Below, piece by piece: positions 6,927 to 14,004 of a stretch of 17,482 nucleotides of DNA. Position 1 is the first letter of the stretch. Each line of letters opens with the position of its first letter. The position numbers were made by a program, and so were the translations under genes. Below the pieces are notes generated by a model. That model did no database searches and was not told the origin of the DNA. It saw only the letters and a program-made list of their open reading frames with translations. Source of the DNA: Desulfobacteraceae bacterium (GTDB taxonomy: Bacteria; Desulfobacterota; Desulfobacteria; Desulfobacterales; Desulfosalsimonadaceae); the NCBI GenBank assembly GCA_021162325.1, contig JAGGYV010000085.1, forward strand, positions 1 through 17,482, given 5' to 3'.

Positions 6927-7871
6927 ATGAAATCGAATATTACCATCGGAACCCGGGGCAGCGCACTGGCCCTGTGGCAGGCAGAATGGGTAAAAGCAGC
7001 CATTATTCAACATTTCCCCACACTATCGGTTAATCTGGAAATTATCAAAACCAAAGGGGATAAAATTTTAGATGTGCCCCTTGCCAAAGTGGGCGGTAAA
7101 GGGCTGTTTGTAAAAGAAATTGAAGAAGCACTCTTGAACGGCAACATCGATCTGGCGGTTCACAGCATGAAAGACATGCCAGCTGAAATTCCTGACGGAT
7201 TGCATATTGGTGCAGTTCCTGAACGGGAAACGCCCAATGACGTTCTCATTTCAAAGAATAATCTGCCGTTGTCAAAATTGCCCGTTGGCGCTAAAATAGG
7301 AACCAGCAGCCTGAGACGGTCATCACAACTGTTAAACCTCAGGCCTGATTTTATTATTGAACCACTGAGGGGCAACCTGGGTACCCGGATTAAAAAATTG
7401 GAAACTGAAGGTTTAGACGCCATTGTACTGGCCGCTGCCGGTGTAAAACGTTTGAACATGGAAGATAAAATTTCCGAATATATTGATTTAGAAGCTCTGC
7501 TGCCGGCCGTGGGACAAGGTGCTTTGTGCATAGAATCCCGTGAAAATGATCCGGATATCAATAAAATTTTATCAAAACTGGATCACTCTGTCACGCACCA
7601 GGTAATTACCGGCGAACGGGCCTTTCTCCATCGACTGGAAGGCGGTTGCCAGGTGCCCATGGCTGCTTACGGGACAATAAAAGATTCCGAATTAACCATC
7701 ACCGGAATTGTGGCAGAAATTGACGGCTCAAAAATAATCAAACAGATTATTACCGGCCCTGTCGCAGACGCGGAAAAAATCGGGATTGAACTTGCCGAAC
7801 GCTTGATTGATATGGGTGCCGGAGACATATTGGACAAACTGACCCAGGGACTAAATGAAAATGAAAAATAA
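6927..7871 (+). CDS. hemC: Porphobilinogen deaminase (hydroxymethylbilane synthase)
   Basis: A 314-residue cytoplasmic enzyme that condenses four porphobilinogen molecules to hydroxymethylbilane. Visible family motifs are ITIGTRGSALALWQA (5-19), KTKGDKILD (41-49), GGKGLFVKEIEEALL (56-70) and HSMKDMP with catalytic Asp83. Next come GTSSLRRSSQL (125-135), PLRGNLGTR (146-154), VGQGALCIE (195-203) and LEGGCQVPMAAYG with the dipyrromethane-binding Cys241. The length is typical. It begins immediately after the zinc ribbon stop and overlaps the next gene by 17 bp, the expected order for uroporphyrinogen III synthesis. Confidence 0.98.
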   Translation: MKSNITIGTRGSALALWQAEWVKAAIIQHFPTLSVNLEIIKTKGDKILDVPLAKVGGKGLFVKEIEEALLNGNIDLAVHSMKDMPAEIPDGLHIGAVPERETPNDVLISKNNLPLSKLPVGAKIGTSSLRRSSQLLNLRPDFIIEPLRGNLGTRIKKLETEGLDAIVLAAAGVKRLNMEDKISEYIDLEALLPAVGQGALCIESRENDPDINKILSKLDHSVTHQVITGERAFLHRLEGGCQVPMAAYGTIKDSELTITGIVAEIDGSKIIKQIITGPVADAEKIGIELAERLIDMGAGDILDKLTQGLNENEK

Positions 7872-9384
7872 AGTATATCTGGTGGGTGCAGGTCCCGGTG
7901 ATACGGGACTGCTCACGTTAAAGGGGAAAAAATGCATCGAGATTGCCGATGTCATTGTCTATGATTATCTATCGGCAGACGAACTGTTAAAATATGCCCG
8001 TAAAGATGCCGAGTTAATATATGCCGGTAAAAAAGGCGGCGACCATACCCTGACCCAGACGCAAATAAACAACCTGCTGGTTGAAAAAGCCAGACAGGGT
8101 CATATTGTCACCCGTTTAAAAGGCGGCGATCCGTTTATATTCGGCCGCGGCGGAGAAGAAATCGAAGCCCTGCTTGAAGAAGGTCTATCGTTTGAAGTGG
8201 TTCCGGGCGTAACATCTGCCATTGCCGCTCCGGCATATGCAGGAATTCCCCTGACCCATCGAAAATTTACGTCCACCGTAACATTTATCACCGGTCATGA
8301 AGACCCGACAAAAAAAGACTCATCCATTAACTGGAAGGCCCTGGCACAAATCAGCGGTACACTGGTTTTTCTGATGGGGGTAAAAAATCTGCCCAATATC
8401 GTTAATCGCCTTCAAAAAAACGGAATGAGTGCAGACACACCGGCAGCCCTTGTCCGTTGGGGAACAACAACCCGGCAGCAGGCGGTATCCGGAACTCTTG
8501 AGACAATCATCGATAATGTCAAAGCCGCAGGATTGAAACCCCCCTGCATTATTGTGGTGGGAGATGTGGTCTCTTTGCGGGAAAAAATGAAATGGTTTGA
8601 AAACCGTCCCCTGTTTGGCAAGAAAATTGTCGTGACCCGGGCCCGAGCCCAGGCCAGTGACATGGTTGCCCACTTAACGGAACTAGGCGCTGATTGTCTG
8701 GAATATCCGGTTATTAAAACTGTTCCGCCACAAGATTTTTCTCTGCTGGATACAGCCATCAATTCTCTTGGCACCTATGACTGGATCATTTTCACCAGTG
8801 TCAACGGCGTGGAATTCTTTTTCAATCGCCTTTTAGAAAAGAAAAAAGATGCCCGGGCTTTGGGAAATCTTAAAACCGCCTGTATCGGCCCTGTGACGGC
8901 CGACCGGTTGAAATCATATGGAATCAATACCGACATTCTTCCTGAAAGCTATCGTGCGGAATCCATTATTGCTGCCTTTAAAAATGAAACCGTTGCCGAA
9001 AAGCGGATCCTCCTGCCCCGGGCTGCGGAAGCCCGGCCGATTCTGCCTGAAGAACTGGCAAAGATGGGGGCAACAATTGATGAAATTGCCGCATATCACA
9101 CAATTAACGATACGGAAAATGCAGACCCGCTGTTACGTCAGCTGGAAGAAAATGACATTGACCTGATTACGTTCACCAGTTCCTCCACGGTCACCAATTT
9201 TAAAAAACTCATTCCGGCGGACCGGTTTGATTCTTTGTTAAAAAATGTTACCATCGCATCTATTGGCCCAATTACATCCGAAACTGCTGTAAAAAATGGA
9301 TTTACCGTCCATGTTGAAGCTGAATCGTATACGATTCCGGGACTGTGCGAAGCGATTGTGAAAAAATATATGTACCAAAAGTAA
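7855..9384 (+). CDS. cobA-hemD: Uroporphyrinogen-III C-methyltransferase / uroporphyrinogen-III synthase fusion (CobA-HemD)
   Basis: A 509-residue fusion. Residues 5-245 are the SAM-dependent methyltransferase: VYLVGAGPGDTGLLTLKG (7-24), RLKGGDPFIFGRGGEE (87-102), VVPGVTSAIAAPAYAGIPLT (115-134), LMGVKN and RWGTTTRQ. Residues about 252-509 are uroporphyrinogen-III synthase: KKIVVTRARAQASDM (256-270), DWIIFTSVNGVEFFF (309-323), LLPRAAEARPILPEEL and ITFTSSSTVTNF. With HemC it takes porphobilinogen to precorrin-2, the branch point for sirohaem, cobalamin and the sirohaem-dependent haem route common in sulfate reducers. It overlaps the end of hemC by 17 bp. A second in-frame ATG six bases in (7861) is also possible. 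Confidence 0.96.
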   Translation: MKMKNKVYLVGAGPGDTGLLTLKGKKCIEIADVIVYDYLSADELLKYARKDAELIYAGKKGGDHTLTQTQINNLLVEKARQGHIVTRLKGGDPFIFGRGGEEIEALLEEGLSFEVVPGVTSAIAAPAYAGIPLTHRKFTSTVTFITGHEDPTKKDSSINWKALAQISGTLVFLMGVKNLPNIVNRLQKNGMSADTPAALVRWGTTTRQQAVSGTLETIIDNVKAAGLKPPCIIVVGDVVSLREKMKWFENRPLFGKKIVVTRARAQASDMVAHLTELGADCLEYPVIKTVPPQDFSLLDTAINSLGTYDWIIFTSVNGVEFFFNRLLEKKKDARALGNLKTACIGPVTADRLKSYGINTDILPESYRAESIIAAFKNETVAEKRILLPRAAEARPILPEELAKMGATIDEIAAYHTINDTENADPLLRQLEENDIDLITFTSSSTVTNFKKLIPADRFDSLLKNVTIASIGPITSETAVKNGFTVHVEAESYTIPGLCEAIVKKYMYQK

Positions 9385-9480
9385 GGGTTTGCTCAAAAAT
9401 AACTTCACCTTTTGATGCGTCGATCCATCCCGTCCGACAGCGTTGATCATCGTTTCGGCCATTTTTTGAAAATCTCTGTC
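9385..9480. other. Short spacer with no assigned gene
   Basis: This is the spacer between cobA-hemD and the palindromic element. On the minus strand it can be read as KMAETMINAVGRDGSTHQK, but this is only part of a frame running through the repeat and hemD. I do not recognise it, so it is left unassigned. Confidence 0.4.
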
Positions 9481-9539
9481 TTGTAGGGGCGGGGTTTATC
9501 CCCGCCCGAAACGGGAGGGCATAAAGCCCTCCCCTACAA
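9481..9539. repeat. 59-bp palindromic dispersed element (MITE/REP-like)
   Basis: The element begins TTGTAGGGG and ends CCCCTACAA, perfect 9-bp terminal inverted repeats. Inside are two perfect hairpins: GGCGGGG / CCCCGCC around TTTAT (9488-9506), and GGGAGGGC / GCCCTCCC around ATAAA (9513-9533). Elements with this architecture recur in many bacterial genomes as non-coding dispersed repeats. It lies about 100 bp after the cobA-hemD stop, where its RNA could also fold and end or protect the transcript, but it lacks a T-tract. Confidence 0.85.
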
Positions 9540-9585
9540 TGCCCGGAATCATGATCAAGGCCCGATTTTCCCTTCAATGGGTCAA

Positions 9586-9601
9586 GGGCAGACCCCTGCC
9601 C
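9586..9601 (+). repeat. Perfect hairpin just 5' of the RNase H start
   Basis: GGGCAG (9586-9591) and CTGCCC (9596-9601) pair around ACCC. It is preceded by TTCAATGGG (9573-9581), a 9-mer related to TTTAATGGG, which occurs twice at 10188-10220. The hairpin argues that the coding region starts after it, at 9616. Confidence 0.5.
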
Positions 9602-9615
9602 TCAAAAAACAAACA

Positions 9616-10098
9616 ATGATGGATGAACTGATTCTATTTACGGATGGAAGTGTGAATACGCAGTCACATATTGGGCATGGGGCCTACCTTGCTGTATCTG
9701 AACATGGTCTTCCGCTGAATTTGCTGAAAACTCGCGTGAAAGTGAAACGATTTGAGCATACGTCTTCCACAAAACTTGAATTGCAGACAGTATTATGGGC
9801 GTTACGCGATATTCAGGCATTGGGGCGTAAGGTGATTTTGTATACGGATTCTCAAAATATTGTGGGATTACCGGGAAGACGTAACCGGCTGGAGCAAAAT
9901 GATTATCATTCAAAGAAAAATAATCGCCTCAACAATTATGAGCTGTATCAGGATTTTTTTCGAATAACTGACCATTTGGAATGTGAATTTATTAAGGTTC
10001 GCGGGCATCAGGTATCGAATCAAAAAGATGAAGTGGATCAGCTTTTTACAATTGTAGACAGAGCCTCAAGAAAGGCGCTGAGAGGAGCTAATCGGTGA
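9616..10098 (+). CDS. Divergent ribonuclease H-like protein
   Basis: 160 residues from the double ATG at 9616/9619. The frame is open from ATG 9577, but that extension would translate the GGGCAG hairpin and looks non-coding. The RNase H fold residues are all visible: LILFTDGSVN with the first Asp (about residue 10), STKLELQTVLWAL with the Glu (about 55), ILYTDSQNIVGL with the second Asp (about 78), the VRGHQ histidine (about 131), and VDRASRKAL with the last Asp (about 148). It would hydrolyse RNA in RNA:DNA hybrids. The sequence is distant from housekeeping RNase HI and lacks its usual basic handle. No good ribosome binding site is seen. It sits in a mosaic region with repeats and gene fragments, suggesting horizontal acquisition. 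Confidence 0.8.
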   Translation: MMDELILFTDGSVNTQSHIGHGAYLAVSEHGLPLNLLKTRVKVKRFEHTSSTKLELQTVLWALRDIQALGRKVILYTDSQNIVGLPGRRNRLEQNDYHSKKNNRLNNYELYQDFFRITDHLECEFIKVRGHQVSNQKDEVDQLFTIVDRASRKALRGANR

Positions 10099-10186
10099 TC
10101 TGTTATTTTCTGCAATTCGATGGAAACAGGCAGGGGGTGCTCAATTTATGGTAATTCATAATTCAAAATAATGACCCCAAGTCCCC

Positions 10187-10220
10187 CTTTAATGGGTGAC
10201 TCGACTCGTCCTTTAATGGG
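10187..10220. repeat. Two direct copies of CTTTAATGGG, 24 bp apart
   Basis: CTTTAATGGG occurs at 10187-10196 and 10211-10220 with TGACTCGACTCGTC between. A related TTCAATGGG occurs at 9573-9581. They flank the junction where the alcohol dehydrogenase fragment begins and may mark a rearrangement or insertion boundary. Confidence 0.55.
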
Positions 10221-10224
10221 AGCC

Positions 10225-10380
10225 CCCCAAACTCTGCCCCTGCGTTTAAGGGATGTGGGCGTTCCCGAAGATGGACTGGAGATCATCGCTGAAGGGGCTC
10301 TCAATGACGGCACCTCTTTTTACAATCCACGTGAAATGGATGCGGAAGAATTATTACCGTATCTTCAGAATGCATATTAA
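10225..10380 (+). pseudogene. C-terminal fragment of an iron-containing alcohol dehydrogenase
   Basis: The frame open from 10171 is unrelated low-complexity sequence at first (MTPSPPLMGDSTRPLMG). From about 10230 it reads LPLRLRDVGVPEDGLEIIAE and then GALNDGTSFYNPREM, ending in ELLPYLQNAY and a stop. This is the typical last 50 residues of group III Fe-ADHs (DxGV.E..l..IAe.AlnDgt...NPR). The NAD-binding and metal-binding parts are missing, so the gene is a 3' stub left by deletion or recombination. The junction coincides with the CTTTAATGGG repeats. Confidence 0.8.
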
Positions 10381-10413
10381 TTTAATCTGGTTACCCACTG
10401 CGATTAAGTTGAT

Positions 10414-10548
10414 TTGAAATCATTCGATTATCCGTTAAGCATAAGTGGTGCCATACAAAGAGTGAAGACGAGCCGAAAGCAAGATTCAGAGACGAAGAGT
10501 TCGTTTGACAAAATCTTGAAAAAAGTAGATTCCTATACGCTGATATGA
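10414..10548 (+). CDS. Possible 44-residue small protein of unknown function
   Basis: An open frame from TTG 10414 to TGA 10546-10548 reads KSFDYPLSISGAIQRVKTSR at its start and ends SFDKILKKVDSYTLI. The composition is balanced and protein-like (basic middle, amphipathic end), but there is no ribosome binding site and I do not recognise a family. It lies 53 bp upstream of the Rho-like gene and could be a leader or a chance ORF. Confidence 0.2.
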   Translation: MKSFDYPLSISGAIQRVKTSRKQDSETKSSFDKILKKVDSYTLI

Positions 10549-10564
10549 CCCTGCGCTCAAGCAG
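10549..10564. repeat. Short hairpin upstream of the Rho-like gene
   Basis: CCTGC (10549-10553) and GCAGG (10560-10564) pair perfectly around GCTCAA, immediately after the small ORF stop and about 40 bp before the Rho-like start. No T-tract follows. The adjoining GCGTTAGAAG superficially recalls an integron attachment-site core, but a full site is not present. Confidence 0.4.
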
Positions 10565-10601
10565 GCGTTAGAAGGGGAAACAATTTGAATATGGAGTATC
10601 T

Positions 10602-11549
10602 ATGAGTTCGTATAAAAAAAAACCGTGGAGTGCGCATTCAAGATCCGGGCGGCGTCCGAATGTGTCAGCGCACAGGAACGTCTCAGCAGATGAGAGAAAA
10701 TTTCTTGGAGGTACGGCATTAAACCCGGATGAACGGATTATCTTTGAGAAAGGCAGCGATGAACTATCTACTCGTGCTTTGGATCTTATTTGTCCGATAG
10801 GAATGGGGCAGCGTGCTCTTGTGGTATCACCGCCGGGGACAGGTAAAACGACAATACTGAAGAATATTGCTCGTTCTGTTTTAAAGGGATATCCCGACAT
10901 GAAGTTGCATTGTGTCCTTGTTGACGAGCGGCCTGAAGAAGTGACGGACTTTAAACGCAGTGTAGATGCAAAAGTGTACGCATCATCTATCGATGATAGT
11001 CTTGACAGCCATATTAAGGTTGTCGATACGGTTATTGCAGGCGCTTATAAGGAAGCCGCTGCAGGGAGTAACGTGCTGATATTGATCGATTCACTTACGC
11101 GTTTGGCGCGGGCACATAACTCACAACACCAAAGTAGAGGGCGTACACTCTCAGGCGGAGTGGGCGCTGGTGCGCTTGAAGTCCCACGTCGTATTTTGGG
11201 CGCAGCTCGTAATGTAGAGGGAATGGGCTCGATAACGATTATTGCAACGGTTCTGATTGATACCGGTAGCAATATGGATAAAGTTATATTCGAGGAGTTT
11301 AAAGGTACCGGTAATATGGAGATGGTGCTATCCAGGGATTTGGCGACAAACAGGGTGTTCCCGGCAATCGATGTGTCAAAAAGTGGAACAAGGCGTGCTG
11401 AGTTATTGTTTGAGCAGGAAGAATTCAGGCGTCTTGAATTGTTACGGCGGAGTTTGGCAACTCTTGGCCTTGTCCCTGCAATGGAAAAGCTGCTATCGCT
11501 ACTTCAAGAATATCCGAGTAATAGCGATCTTTTAAAATCATTTAAGTGA
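10602..11549 (+). CDS. Short Rho-family RNA-dependent ATPase lacking the RNA-binding N-terminal domain
   Basis: 315 residues, against about 415 for housekeeping Rho. The ATPase/translocase core is complete: RALDLICPIGMGQRALVVSP, Walker A PPGTGKTT (about 80-87), VDERPEEVTDF with the catalytic Glu (about 107-117), Walker B LILIDSLTRLARAHN (about 151-165), TLSGGVGAGALEVPRRI (Q-loop), and EEFKGTGNMEMVLSR and FPAIDVSKSGTRR (R-loop and arginine finger region). The N-terminal helical and cold-shock (primary RNA-binding) domains are absent; in their place is a basic 35-residue leader (KKKPWSAHSRSGRRPNVSAHR). The Q-loop departs from the canonical GGVDANALHRPKR. It has no strong ribosome binding site beyond AATATGGAG and is surrounded by remnants and repeats. 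Most likely a Rho paralogue acquired by transfer, not the housekeeping terminator. Confidence 0.88.
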   Translation: MSSYKKKPWSAHSRSGRRPNVSAHRNVSADERKFLGGTALNPDERIIFEKGSDELSTRALDLICPIGMGQRALVVSPPGTGKTTILKNIARSVLKGYPDMKLHCVLVDERPEEVTDFKRSVDAKVYASSIDDSLDSHIKVVDTVIAGAYKEAAAGSNVLILIDSLTRLARAHNSQHQSRGRTLSGGVGAGALEVPRRILGAARNVEGMGSITIIATVLIDTGSNMDKVIFEEFKGTGNMEMVLSRDLATNRVFPAIDVSKSGTRRAELLFEQEEFRRLELLRRSLATLGLVPAMEKLLSLLQEYPSNSDLLKSFK

Positions 11550-11615
11550 GGTCGAAAAAAATTGCCCTGGATGGTGAAGAATTTTGCATTTATTTTGAAT
11601 GTATACATAACAAAA

Positions 11616-11630
11616 AACCTGTAACAGGTT
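11616..11630. repeat. Perfect short inverted repeat after the Rho-like gene
   Basis: AACCTG (11616-11621) and CAGGTT (11625-11630) flank TAA. It is followed by GTTGGGG, not T residues, so a Rho-independent terminator is not supported. Confidence 0.4.
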
Positions 11631-11637
11631 GTTGGGG

Positions 11638-11697
11638 AAATTCCGGGGACAAATTCCGGGGACATCTTACTTAATTATGTATCGTGCCCCCGGAATT
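11638..11697. repeat. REP/RAYT-type palindromic element with a 13-bp tandem repeat
   Basis: AAATTCCGGGGAC occurs twice in exact tandem (11638-11650 and 11651-11663). AATTCCGGGG (11652-11661) then pairs with CCCCGGAATT (11688-11697) across ATCTTACTTAATTATG. The AATTCCGGGGACA...ACTTAATT layout is the one I associate with repeats that accompany REP-type Y1 transposases. No transposase is in the window, so this would be a non-autonomous copy. It lies between convergent genes. Confidence 0.7.
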
Positions 11698-11735
11698 GTG
11701 TTTTGAGTTTTTAAAAAAGTTTGTCATTTTTACGT

Positions 11736-13904
11736 CTACTTTTTCCCCCGGCTGATAAAATTATAATACTCATACATTTTTGCAAGGGATGTCACCGCCT
11801 GCTCCGGGGTGGGGAAAAATACGCCTTTGTACCGGAAACCCTTCACATTATTCACGGTCAGATCGGTTTCATCTTTCAACATGCTCACCCCAAGCACCGG
11901 CTTTTGATATTCGGACATCATGGAAACAATTTTATGAATATATTGCGCCTCAAAATCATCCAGCATCTTGTTCATCTGATCAAGAAAGTCTTCCGGGCAT
12001 GTGGGATCCGCATTTCTGACGGAATCCGCCAGCCGGGAGGCCAGGTGACGCCGGCCCACAATCCCCAGATTGATGATTGCGTCACATCCGTCCCATTTCA
12101 TCAACGCTTCCATGGTGGTCATAGGAATCGACATATCATTTTCACCCACCAGGTCAATGGGGTTTGCACGGCTCCAGTAGGGGGGCAAAATCTCATCCAT
12201 TTGTTTAATCATTTCAGTTGACAGGTCCGGTACTTCCAGGCCGCAGGCTTCACATAGATCAGCCGTTACCACCCCCCAGCCGCCGCCCAGGGTCATGATG
12301 GCCACCCGTTTTCCTTTGGGCAGGGGCAATGATGAAAAGGAAGCTGCTAAATCCAGCAACTGCATGGGTTTGTCGACCTTTACAATGCCGGCTTGTTTAC
12401 ATACCGCATTAAACACCCGGCTGTCCGAGGACAATGCGCCGGTATGAGAAGAGGCCGCCTTGCTTCCGGCTTTGGTTTGGCCGCCTTTTAGAAGAATCAC
12501 GGGTTTCTTTTTACCCACCCGACGGGCACTTTTAAAAAATCGGCGGCCATTTTTCACGCTTTCAATATACAGCATCACGGTATCGGTTAACGGGTCCACC
12601 TCAAACCCGTCTAGATAGTCTTCTATGGTGATCATTCCTTCATTGCCCGATCCGCAGAAGCCCCGGATACCGATTCCCTGGAGTTCCGCAAATGCCAGCA
12701 GCTGGTTTCCCATATTACCGGACTGGGCCACCACACTGGTTGATCCGGGTTTCGGCCGGACATGGGTTCCGGTAGCATAAAAATTAATATGCGGGTTGCA
12801 GATGCCCATGGTATTGGGACCGATAATACGTATCCCGGCTGCCCTGGCACGGTCGATGAGTTCCTTTTCTCTTTTTACACCGTCTTCACCGGTTTCCGCA
12901 AACCCGGATGCGATTAACAGCATGTTTGCAATTCCTTTTTCCTGAAACTGGGGGATCAGCGCTGGTACCGCTTTTGCCGGGATACTGACCACGGCGACAT
13001 CCACCGGCCCTGGGATATCAGTGACGCTCTCGTAAACCGGCCGGCCGGCAATGGTGCCGCCTTTGGGATTCACCAGGTAAATCTCCCCGGAAAATCCGCC
13101 GCCGATGGTATTGGTCAAAAGCGTATACCCCCATTTTCCCATGCGACCGGATGCGCCCACAAACGCCACTGAGCGGGGATAGAACAAGGGGGCGATATCC
13201 GCCGGGCTCACCGGTGGAGTGAATGTCTTTTCTGCTTTGGGCTCTCCCTTAACCACCAGGGCATCAACCGCCACCGGGTGCCCTTCCGGTGTAATTAACA
13301 ACGGATTAATATCAATTTCAGCAACATCTGGACATTCTGTTCCGACTCTGGACAGGCCCATTAACGTTTGAATCAGCTGTTTTTTATCAACTGCCGATTC
13401 CCCGCGAAACGGGCCCAGCAATGCGCTGGACCGGATTTCTGCGATCATATCATCCGCATCCCGTTCCGTTAACGGCGCCAGCCGAAAACTGACATCAGAC
13501 AGCACTTCGGTAAAAATTCCGCCCAACCCGAACATGACCACCGGACCGTACTGGTCGTCCCGAAACAAACCGGCCACAAATTCTCTTTTACCGGATACAT
13601 GGGGTTGGACCAAAAAGCCTTCGAGTTTTTCACCGGCATTTTTTTTAATAATTCCGGCTGCTGCTTCAACAGATGCGGCATCGTTTAAGTTCAGATGCAC
13701 CAGATGCAATTCTGTCTTGTGAAGCAGTTCTTTTCCCAGTCCTTTTACAACCACCGGAAAACCGATTTCCTGAGCGACCTTGACCGCTTCCGCAATACTT
13801 TGCGCGATCGCTTCATCCACAACCGAAATACCATAGGGTTTTAAGAACTGTTTTGATTCAAATTCCGTCAGTACGGCATTGGTTGGTTTTCTGGCTGCAT
13901 TCAT
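11736..13904 (-). CDS. ADP-forming acyl-CoA synthetase, fused beta-alpha (acetate-CoA ligase family)
   Basis: A 722-residue cytoplasmic enzyme that interconverts acyl-CoA + ADP + Pi and acid + ATP + CoA. Residues about 8-220 are the ATP-grasp (beta) part: FPVVVKGLGKELLHKTE with His62, LVQPHVSGKREFVAG, VVMFGLGGIFTEVL and AEIDINPLLI. Residues about 236-370 are the CoA-binding domain: FYPRSVAFVGASGRMGKWGY, YLVNPKGG, and the segment ending IIGPNTMGICNP. The succinyl-CoA-ligase-like part (about 385-715) includes VVAQSGNMGNQLL and KAASSHTGALSSD with the phospho-acceptor His487. ATP-grasp comes first, the reverse of the alpha-beta order in PatZ-type enzymes. AAGGAAAA before ATG supports the start. 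It diverges from the AOR operon, so conversion of the acid made by AOR to or from acyl-CoA is likely. The acyl substrate cannot be told. Confidence 0.92.
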   Translation of the reverse strand: MNAARKPTNAVLTEFESKQFLKPYGISVVDEAIAQSIAEAVKVAQEIGFPVVVKGLGKELLHKTELHLVHLNLNDAASVEAAAGIIKKNAGEKLEGFLVQPHVSGKREFVAGLFRDDQYGPVVMFGLGGIFTEVLSDVSFRLAPLTERDADDMIAEIRSSALLGPFRGESAVDKKQLIQTLMGLSRVGTECPDVAEIDINPLLITPEGHPVAVDALVVKGEPKAEKTFTPPVSPADIAPLFYPRSVAFVGASGRMGKWGYTLLTNTIGGGFSGEIYLVNPKGGTIAGRPVYESVTDIPGPVDVAVVSIPAKAVPALIPQFQEKGIANMLLIASGFAETGEDGVKREKELIDRARAAGIRIIGPNTMGICNPHINFYATGTHVRPKPGSTSVVAQSGNMGNQLLAFAELQGIGIRGFCGSGNEGMITIEDYLDGFEVDPLTDTVMLYIESVKNGRRFFKSARRVGKKKPVILLKGGQTKAGSKAASSHTGALSSDSRVFNAVCKQAGIVKVDKPMQLLDLAASFSSLPLPKGKRVAIMTLGGGWGVVTADLCEACGLEVPDLSTEMIKQMDEILPPYWSRANPIDLVGENDMSIPMTTMEALMKWDGCDAIINLGIVGRRHLASRLADSVRNADPTCPEDFLDQMNKMLDDFEAQYIHKIVSMMSEYQKPVLGVSMLKDETDLTVNNVKGFRYKGVFFPTPEQAVTSLAKMYEYYNFISRGKK

Positions 13905-13975
13905 TATTTTTCCTTTATATTTAATTTTATATTTTTTTATCAGGCGACGGGTTAATTTTGACGTAAAGAGGAAAC

Positions 13976-14004
13976 TTTTTATTTGTTTAAAAATATTTTG
14001 TCAA
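13976..14004 (-). promoter_or_regulatory. Probable sigma-70 promoter of the acyl-CoA synthetase gene
   Basis: On the minus strand, a perfect TTGACA (13999-14004) is followed by 17 bp and TAAAAA (13976-13981), about 70 bp upstream of the ATG. The -35 is consensus and the spacing ideal, although the -10 is weak. Confidence 0.45.

Noticed and set aside
9302..9577. 91-codon minus-strand ORF across the palindromic element
   Set aside because: It runs through the repeat and the end of hemD and has no ribosome binding site; most of it is the antisense of known features.
10545..10575. Integron attC-like sequence (CCTGCGCTCAAGCAGG followed by GCGTTAGAAG)
   Set aside because: Only the right-hand core resembles attC. 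The imperfect long inverted repeat with unpaired bases and the left core are missing, and no integrase is in the window.
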